Origin: an uncultured Bacteroidales bacterium
GTDB taxonomy: Bacteria > Bacteroidota > Bacteroidia > Bacteroidales > Paludibacteraceae
DNA length: 28,163 bases
Assembly (NCBI GenBank): GCA_934725535.1
Contig: CAKVBV010000031.1
Coordinates: 1 to 28,163 of the forward strand
Direction: 5' to 3'
In this document: in pieces, positions 23,025 to 28,163 of the stretch
Numbering within the stretch: the stretch's first letter is position 1
Layout: each line of letters begins with the position of its first letter
Translations under genes and position numbers: made by a program
The notes under the pieces: generated by a model
Database searches by the model: none
Told to the model about the DNA's origin: nothing
The model's input: the letters and a program-made list of their open reading frames with translations, nothing else

Positions 23025-23041
23025 ATGATATGAGGGGTTGA

Positions 23042-23102
23042 ACGTATAAACGTATTAAACCGTTTCAACTACGCATAAACTCATAAACTTCTAAACCAAT
23101 AA
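23042..23102. repeat. 8 bp repeats before purE
   Basis: ACGTATAA, ACGTATTA, then after a 13 nt break ACGCATAA, ACTCATAA, ACTTCTAA, ACCAATAA (23071-23102), followed by ACAACA and the purE ATG at 23109. Consensus ACNNATAA. The same unit precedes purM. Confidence 0.75.
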
Positions 23103-23108
23103 ACAACA

Positions 23109-23576
23109 ATGAAAGTCGGAGTAATCATGGGCAGTACGTCGGATTTGGACGTGATGATGCCCGCTATCAAGACATTGGAAGAGTTTGGCATCGAGGTGGA
23201 CAAGCGCGTTATCAGTGCCCACCGTGCGCCGCATGCCCTGATGGAGTGGGCAGAGAGTGCACGCGAGCGCGGACTGAGCATTATCATCGCCGGTGCAGGC
23301 GGTGCGGCGCACCTGGCAGGCGTGATTGCCGGTCTGACCACGTTGCCCGTTATCGGTGTGCCCGTGCGCTCGAAGACCCTCGACGGCTTGGACAGTCTGC
23401 TCAGTATGGTGCAGATGCCGAGCGGTATCCCCGTGGCTTGCGTGGCGATTGACGGGGCGAAGAATGCGGCGTTGCTGGCGGTGCAGATACTGGCGTTGAA
23501 CGACGCACCGCTGCTTGCGCAATTGGAGGATTTCCGCCGCAAACAGACCGAGAAAGTGCTGAGCGCAACGATATAG
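23109..23576 (+). CDS. purE: N5-carboxyaminoimidazole ribonucleotide mutase, class I
   Basis: Moves the carboxyl group of N5-CAIR to carbon 4 to give CAIR in IMP synthesis. It has 155 residues and forms an octamer in characterised relatives. Visible motifs are MGSTSDLDVM (7-16), VISAHRAPH with the catalytic His38, and IAGAGGAAHLAGVIAG. SAHRAPH and the length fit class I PurE, which needs PurK as a partner; purK is not in the window. The AT-rich ACNNATAA leader replaces a Shine-Dalgarno sequence. Confidence 0.97.
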   Translation: MKVGVIMGSTSDLDVMMPAIKTLEEFGIEVDKRVISAHRAPHALMEWAESARERGLSIIIAGAGGAAHLAGVIAGLTTLPVIGVPVRSKTLDGLDSLLSMVQMPSGIPVACVAIDGAKNAALLAVQILALNDAPLLAQLEDFRRKQTEKVLSATI

Positions 23577-23580
23577 AGGA

Positions 23581-23719
23581 ACGTTAATTATCGTGTAATT
23601 GGACGTTAATTATTTAGGGAACATATAATTAACCACGAATTGACCATTAATTTTGTATGGGAATGTTCCTGATTTCCAATCGTGTCAAATAGCAAGGGAT
23701 GCGCAACCTATGCGCAACC
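23581..23719. repeat. 11 bp-period repeats in the purE-purL gap
   Basis: ACGTTAATTAT (23581), CGTGTAATTGG (23592) and ACGTTAATTAT (23603) are successive 11 bp units with a TAATT core. After a shift, TAATT/GAATT cores recur at 23626, 23637 and 23648. A separate pair, GATGCGCAACC and TATGCGCAACC, lies at 23698-23719. TAATTTTG at 23648-23655 matches the -7 promoter pattern, but no -33 element is at the right distance, so an internal purL promoter is only possible. Confidence 0.7.
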
Positions 23720-23796
23720 CATAACAAATGGATGGACGATGAAAATGTTCCAAATGACATATAATAGCCCCAACGACAACAGATAAAACCAACAAT

Positions 23797-26700
23797 ATGG
23801 CAAATTATCGCATATATGTAGAGAAGCGCGACGCGTTTCGCGTGGAGGCAGAGAGTCTGCGTCAGGAGTTGAACGAGAACTTGCAACTCCATATCGCACA
23901 ACTGCGCTACCTGAATGTCTATGACCTCTTCGGGTTCACCCCGGAACTCTTGGAAAAGAGCCGTTACAGTGTCTTCGGCGAGGTGGTAACGGACGTGGTG
24001 TCCGACGCGTGCGACCTCACGGGCAAACGCTACCTGGCGGTGGAGTATATCCCCGGTCAGTTTGACCAACGCGCTTCGTCGGCGGTGGATTGTGTGCACC
24101 TGATTGACCCGCAGGCGGACATCGAGATACGCAGCGCACGTCTGCTCATCTTCGACGACACCGTGAACGACGCGGATATGGCGCGTATCCGCCACTACTA
24201 CATCAATGCGGTGGAGTCGCGCGAGAAAGACCTCTCGCAGTTGGAGCAGATACAGCACGCGGACGTGAAACCGCTGGCGCGGCTGGACGGGTTCCTCGAT
24301 ATGAAAGAGGAGGACCTGGCACCGTTCTGCAAGCAATGGGGGCTGGCAATGAACGCCGACGACCTGCGCGAGGTGCTGCGTTATTTCACCAAGGAGCAGC
24401 GCAACCCGACCGAGACCGAACTGCGCATATTGGATACTTATTGGTCAGACCACTGCCGCCATACCACATTCACGACCGTATTAGAGACCCTCAAAATAGA
24501 CGAGTCGTTTGTCCGCGACGAGATAGAGAGCACGCTTGGTATGTTCCACGACATCCGCCGGCAACTCGGGCGTACGGAGAAACCGCTCTGCCTGATGGAA
24601 CTGGCAACCATCGGTGCACGCTACCTGCGCAGCAAAGGGCTGCTGGACGATATGGAGCAGAGCGAGGAGAACAACGCCTGCTCGATCTTCATTGATGTGG
24701 ACGTGGACGGCAAGACGGAGAAATGGCTGTTGCAGTTCAAGAACGAGACCCACAACCATCCGACGGAGATAGAGCCTTTCGGCGGGGCGAGCACGTGTCT
24801 CGGCGGGGCGATACGCGACCCGTTGTCGGGGCGTGCGTACGTCTATCAGGCGATGCGTGTAACAGGTGCAGGCGACATCTACAAGCCTGTGTCGGAGACT
24901 ATGACGGGCAAACTGCCGCAGCAGATCATCTCCCGCAAGGCAGCGGCGGGCTACTCGTCGTACGGCAACCAGATAGGTCTGGCTACCACCCATGTGCGGG
25001 AGATCTACCACCCCTCGTATGTAGCCAAACGCTTGGAGGTAGGGGCTGTGGTAGGTGCGGTGCGTGCAGACGCAGTGCGCCGCGAGTCGCCCGTGGCTGG
25101 CGATGTGATACTGCTGCTCGGCGGGCGCACGGGGCGCGACGGCATAGGCGGGGCTACAGGCAGCAGCAAGGAGCATACCGAGGCTTCGCTCGAATCGTGC
25201 GGCTCGGAGGTGCAGAAAGGCAACGCTCCTGAGGAGCGCAAACTGCAACGGCTGATGCGCCGAGAGGAGGCTACACGGCTGATCAAGAAATCGAATGACT
25301 TCGGTGCAGGCGGCGTGAGCGTGGCTATCGGCGAGTTGGCGGACGGGCTGGATATCTACCTTGACCGTGTGCCGACCAAGTATGCGGGCTTGAACCCGAC
25401 CGAACTGGCTATTTCCGAGAGCCAGGAGCGTATGGCGGTGGTGGTGGAAGCCAAAGACCGCGAGGCGATGGAACGCCTCTGCCGGCAGGACAATATAGAG
25501 GTTACCTACGTGGCGGACGTAACGGACACGGGACGTATGCGCCAGTTCTACAAGGGCGGGATAGTGGCAGACCTGACGCGCGAGTTTATCGACAGTGCAG
25601 GTGCCAAACACTATGCCAATGCCACTATCGGCAAGGTAGAGGAACGCAATCCGTTCCGCCGCATAGTAGGGGGCAAGACTTTGGCGGAACGTATGGAGAA
25701 CGCCTTGGCAGACCCCAACGTAACCTCGCAGAAAGGACTGATTGAGGAGTTTGACGCCACTATCGGACGCAGCACGGTGCTGATGCCTTTCGGCGGCAAG
25801 TACCAGCAGACCGAGACACAGGTGTCGGTGCAGAAACTGCCGACCGACGGCTATACGAACACCGCATCTATAATGACATTCGGCTACAATCCGTTCATCT
25901 CGGAGTGGAGTCCGTACCACGGGGCGGCGTATGCCGTGGTGGAGGCTTGCACCAAGGCGGTGGCAGCGGGGGCGGACTACAGCCGTATGCGCTTCTCGTA
26001 CCAGGAGTATTTTGAACGTATGACCCACGACTCGCACACATGGGGCAAACCGCTGTCGGCGTTGCTCGGGGCGTTGAAGATGCAGGTGCTGCTCGGACTG
26101 CCGTCTATCGGTGGCAAAGACTCGATGTCGGGTACGTTTGAGCATATATCCGTGCCGCCGACGCTCATTGCGTTCGGTATCACCACGATGGGGGCAGACC
26201 AAGTCATCTCGCCCGAACTGAAACAGGCGGGGCATGCGCTGTACCTCATCAAACACACCCCGGAGAGCAACTATATGCCGTCGGTGGAGTGCCTGAAGAG
26301 TAACTGGAAAGCCACCACGGAGGCAATCCGCAAGGGTATCATCTGCTCGGCGTATGCCATTGGTTTCGGTGGCGTGGCGGAAGCCGTGGCGAAGATGTCG
26401 TTCGGTAACGCCCTCGGCGTGGATATTCATATCAACGAAGACACCCTTTTCGATTACCAATACGGCTCAATCCTGGTGGAGACAACCGCCCCGTTGGAGA
26501 TGGAGAACGCTGTGCTGCTCGGACACGTAACAGAGGGCGACAGCCTGATTATCAACGGCGAGGCTCTCTCCCGTGCGGCATTGCACGAGGCATGCTGCGC
26601 ACCTTATACCAAGGTCTATCCCGCAGCAGTACCTGCCAAACACCAAGCCCTGATGCCCGCAGGCGCAGGGACAGCAGCAGAGAAAAAAGCACTGCGCGTT

Positions 26701-27525
26701 TACCCGGGCGAGGCGGTAGAGCACCCGTTGGTCTATATCCCGGTTTTCCCGGGTACGAACTGCGACTACGACAGCGCGAAAGCATGGCGCACGGCGGGTG
26801 CGGAAGTGGAGACCACTATCTTCCGCAACCTGACAGGCGCGGACGTGCTGGCATCTATCGACGAGATGGTGGAGCATATCCGCCGCGCCCATATACTGAT
26901 GTTTGCGGGCGGTTTCTCGGCGGGAGACGAACCCGACGGAAGCGGTAAGTTCATCGCATCGGTTATCAACAACCGTAAAGTGGCTGCGGCGATCGAGTTG
27001 CTTATCGCCCGCGGCGGACTGATACTGGGTATCTGCAACGGCTTCCAGGCACTGGTCAAGAGCGGACTGCTGCCCTACGGCAAGACGGGCAGCGTAACCG
27101 CCGAGTCGCCGACGCTCTTCCGCAACGACATCAACCGCCACGTGTCGCAGATGGTAACCACCGTGGTGGCAACGACCAACAGTCCGTGGCTGGGCAATAT
27201 GCAGATTGGCGACGCGCACACGGTAGCCGTGAGTCACGGCGAGGGAAAATTCGTGGTATCGGAGGCACTGGCAGCCGAGTTGTTCCGCAACGGACAAGTG
27301 GCGTTCCGCTATGCCGACCCCGTAACGCTCGCACCGACTATGCAGTCGCCCGCCAACCCCAACGGTTCGTACTACGCCATCGAGGGTATCATCTCACCCG
27401 ATGGACAGATACTGGGCAAGATGGCGCACTCGGAGCGGTACGAGGACAATGTATTCAAAAATATCAGCGGGCAGAAACGCCAGACATTGTTCGACAATGC
27501 CGTGCGCTATTTCCGCAAGAACTGA
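23797..27525 (+). CDS. purL: Phosphoribosylformylglycinamidine synthase, large single-chain type
   Basis: Converts FGAR, glutamine and ATP to FGAM in purine synthesis. At 1242 aa it is the large form with everything in one chain: an N-terminal PurS-like domain (YRIYVEKRDAFRVEAESL), two AIR-synthase-like ATP-binding halves (FKNETHNHPTEIEPFGGA, GGRTGRDGIGGATGSS, LPSIGGKDSMSGTF) and a C-terminal glutamine amidotransferase (VFPGTNCDYDSA, nucleophile Cys1080 in LGICNGFQAL, SHGEGKF). It is full length with no frameshift. It lies between purE and purM and is read in the same direction. Confidence 0.98.
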   Translation: MANYRIYVEKRDAFRVEAESLRQELNENLQLHIAQLRYLNVYDLFGFTPELLEKSRYSVFGEVVTDVVSDACDLTGKRYLAVEYIPGQFDQRASSAVDCVHLIDPQADIEIRSARLLIFDDTVNDADMARIRHYYINAVESREKDLSQLEQIQHADVKPLARLDGFLDMKEEDLAPFCKQWGLAMNADDLREVLRYFTKEQRNPTETELRILDTYWSDHCRHTTFTTVLETLKIDESFVRDEIESTLGMFHDIRRQLGRTEKPLCLMELATIGARYLRSKGLLDDMEQSEENNACSIFIDVDVDGKTEKWLLQFKNETHNHPTEIEPFGGASTCLGGAIRDPLSGRAYVYQAMRVTGAGDIYKPVSETMTGKLPQQIISRKAAAGYSSYGNQIGLATTHVREIYHPSYVAKRLEVGAVVGAVRADAVRRESPVAGDVILLLGGRTGRDGIGGATGSSKEHTEASLESCGSEVQKGNAPEERKLQRLMRREEATRLIKKSNDFGAGGVSVAIGELADGLDIYLDRVPTKYAGLNPTELAISESQERMAVVVEAKDREAMERLCRQDNIEVTYVADVTDTGRMRQFYKGGIVADLTREFIDSAGAKHYANATIGKVEERNPFRRIVGGKTLAERMENALADPNVTSQKGLIEEFDATIGRSTVLMPFGGKYQQTETQVSVQKLPTDGYTNTASIMTFGYNPFISEWSPYHGAAYAVVEACTKAVAAGADYSRMRFSYQEYFERMTHDSHTWGKPLSALLGALKMQVLLGLPSIGGKDSMSGTFEHISVPPTLIAFGITTMGADQVISPELKQAGHALYLIKHTPESNYMPSVECLKSNWKATTEAIRKGIICSAYAIGFGGVAEAVAKMSFGNALGVDIHINEDTLFDYQYGSILVETTAPLEMENAVLLGHVTEGDSLIINGEALSRAALHEACCAPYTKVYPAAVPAKHQALMPAGAGTAAEKKALRVYPGEAVEHPLVYIPVFPGTNCDYDSAKAWRTAGAEVETTIFRNLTGADVLASIDEMVEHIRRAHILMFAGGFSAGDEPDGSGKFIASVINNRKVAAAIELLIARGGLILGICNGFQALVKSGLLPYGKTGSVTAESPTLFRNDINRHVSQMVTTVVATTNSPWLGNMQIGDAHTVAVSHGEGKFVVSEALAAELFRNGQVAFRYADPVTLAPTMQSPANPNGSYYAIEGIISPDGQILGKMAHSERYEDNVFKNISGQKRQTLFDNAVRYFRKN

Positions 27526-27550
27526 CAGGTAACTTCATTGTATAAGGAGT

Positions 27551-27583
27551 GGGTGATTATCGGGTGATTATCGGGTGATTATC
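27551..27583. repeat. 11 bp tandem repeat after purL, 3 units
   Basis: Three exact units of GGGTGATTATC at 27551, 27562 and 27573, followed by a partial GGGAGGATA. Its GTGATTA core also occurs, on the opposite strand, in the TAATCACATAC units at 13727-13759. Confidence 0.95.
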
Positions 27584-27623
27584 GGGAGGATAAACTACTA
27601 AACTCATTCAACTAAACTCAACA

Positions 27624-27655
27624 ACGTATAAACGAATAAACTTATAAACGTATAA
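27624..27655. repeat. 8 bp repeats before purM
   Basis: ACGTATAA, ACGAATAA, ACTTATAA, ACGTATAA, then ACCAAAATA and the purM ATG at 27665. Same ACNNATAA unit and same position as in front of purE. Confidence 0.85.
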
Positions 27656-27664
27656 ACCAAAATA

Positions 27665-28163
27665 ATGGCACAGCATTATGAAGCAGCAGGCGTGAACCTC
27701 GAAGCAGGATACGAGGTGGTAAGCCGCATCAAATCGCACGTTAAATCCACGGCACGCAAGGGCTCTATGGGTGGTATCGGTTCCTTCGGCGGAATGTTCG
27801 ACCTGAGTACACTCAACATCAAAGAGCCCGTTCTCGTGTCGGGTACCGACGGTGTGGGTACGAAACTGAAACTCGCTTTCGAGTTGGACAAGCACGACAC
27901 CATCGGTATTGACGCCGTGGCGATGTGTGTCAACGATGTGCTGGCACAGGGTGCCGAACCGCTTATTTTTCTCGACTATGTGGCTATCGGGCATAATATC
28001 CCTGCCAAGGTGGAGGCTATCGTTGCGGGTGTGGCAGAGGGCTGCCGTCAGGCGGGGTGCGCTTTGGTAGGCGGCGAGACCGCCGAGATGCCCGGTATGT
28101 ACGGCAACGGCGAGTACGACATAGCCGGTTACACCACGGGCGTGGTGGAGAAAGCCAAACTCA
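27665..28163 (+). CDS. purM: Phosphoribosylformylglycinamidine cyclo-ligase, 5' part
   Basis: AIR synthetase, which closes the imidazole ring of FGAM using ATP. The frame is open from the ATG at 27665 to the window edge (166 complete codons), so the 3' end is missing. It begins MAQHYEAAGVNLEAGYEV. The family motifs LVSGTDGVGTKLKLA and GGETAEMPGMY are present, as is the glycine-rich GSMGGIGSFGGMFDL expected near the N-terminus. It directly follows purL, matching the pathway order. The leader consists of ACNNATAA units shared with purE. Confidence 0.95.
   Translation, partial: MAQHYEAAGVNLEAGYEVVSRIKSHVKSTARKGSMGGIGSFGGMFDLSTLNIKEPVLVSGTDGVGTKLKLAFELDKHDTIGIDAVAMCVNDVLAQGAEPLIFLDYVAIGHNIPAKVEAIVAGVAEGCRQAGCALVGGETAEMPGMYGNGEYDIAGYTTGVVEKAKL

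Noticed and set aside
24481..26460. 659-codon antisense frame within purL
   Set aside because: Arg/His/Val-rich translation without motifs, entirely inside purL. The same kind of shadow occurs opposite guaA (21330-22874), guaB (20042-21247), lysS (9134-10678), pgi (7840-8952) and pyrC (14094-15383).
27551..27583. Plasmid or origin iterons
   Set aside because: Only three units, no replication initiator gene, no AT-rich unwinding context, and comparable arrays sit in many other gaps.

Overview
The window looks like a chromosomal segment of a member of the Bacteroidales (phylum Bacteroidota). Six intergenic gaps carry the Bacteroidota-type promoter (TTG/TTTG, a 20 bp spacer, TAnnTTTG). Shine-Dalgarno sequences are almost absent, and the PurL, GuaB, GuaA, LysS and Pgi proteins have the forms usual in this group. 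The secreted Ig-like protein ends in a short tail resembling those of Bacteroidales surface proteins. No rRNA, tRNA, CRISPR array, insertion sequence or prophage gene was recognised.

Layout: (1) 1-841 holds a hairpin-rich non-coding stretch, a small conserved-type hypothetical gene and two 11 bp-period repeat arrays. (2) 842-6274, minus strand, is a gmd - SWIM/SNF2 helicase pair with no spacer between the genes. (3) 6478-7673 holds dtd and a divergent YafQ-type toxin-antitoxin pair, closed by a strong hairpin shared with the convergent pgi. (4) 7747-10684, minus strand, is lysS-pgi. (5) 10939-13488, minus strand, encodes a large secreted protein with Big2 and OB-like modules. (6) 13489-14351 is an 860 bp divergent gap filled largely with 11 bp-period repeats. 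(7) 14352-28163, plus strand, is a continuous nucleotide-biosynthesis block: pyrC-pyrK-pyrD-pyrF-pyrE-pyrB, then guaB-guaA, then purE-purL-purM, with purM running off the window end.

The plus-strand block would supply UMP (pyrC, K, D, F, E, B; carbamoyl-phosphate synthase is not in the window), GMP from IMP (guaB, guaA) and several IMP steps (purE, purL, purM). A good promoter is visible only in front of pyrC, so much of the block could be one long transcript.

Three things stand out. First, the pyr genes read like the Clostridia/Bacillus versions rather than the usual Bacteroides ones, and PyrB carries at its C-terminus only the four-cysteine zinc module of PyrI, without the PyrI nucleotide-binding domain. 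Second, almost every intergenic gap from pyrC to purM, and several elsewhere, is built from a different short tandem repeat with a period of 7, 8, 9 or 11 bp, often touching the next start codon. Third, a palindromic C/G-rich element is embedded in frame in both pyrK and pyrD in opposite orientations, and a separate 25 nt palindromic sequence occurs identically at two sites 10.7 kb apart. All assignments are by reading motifs; no database search was run.
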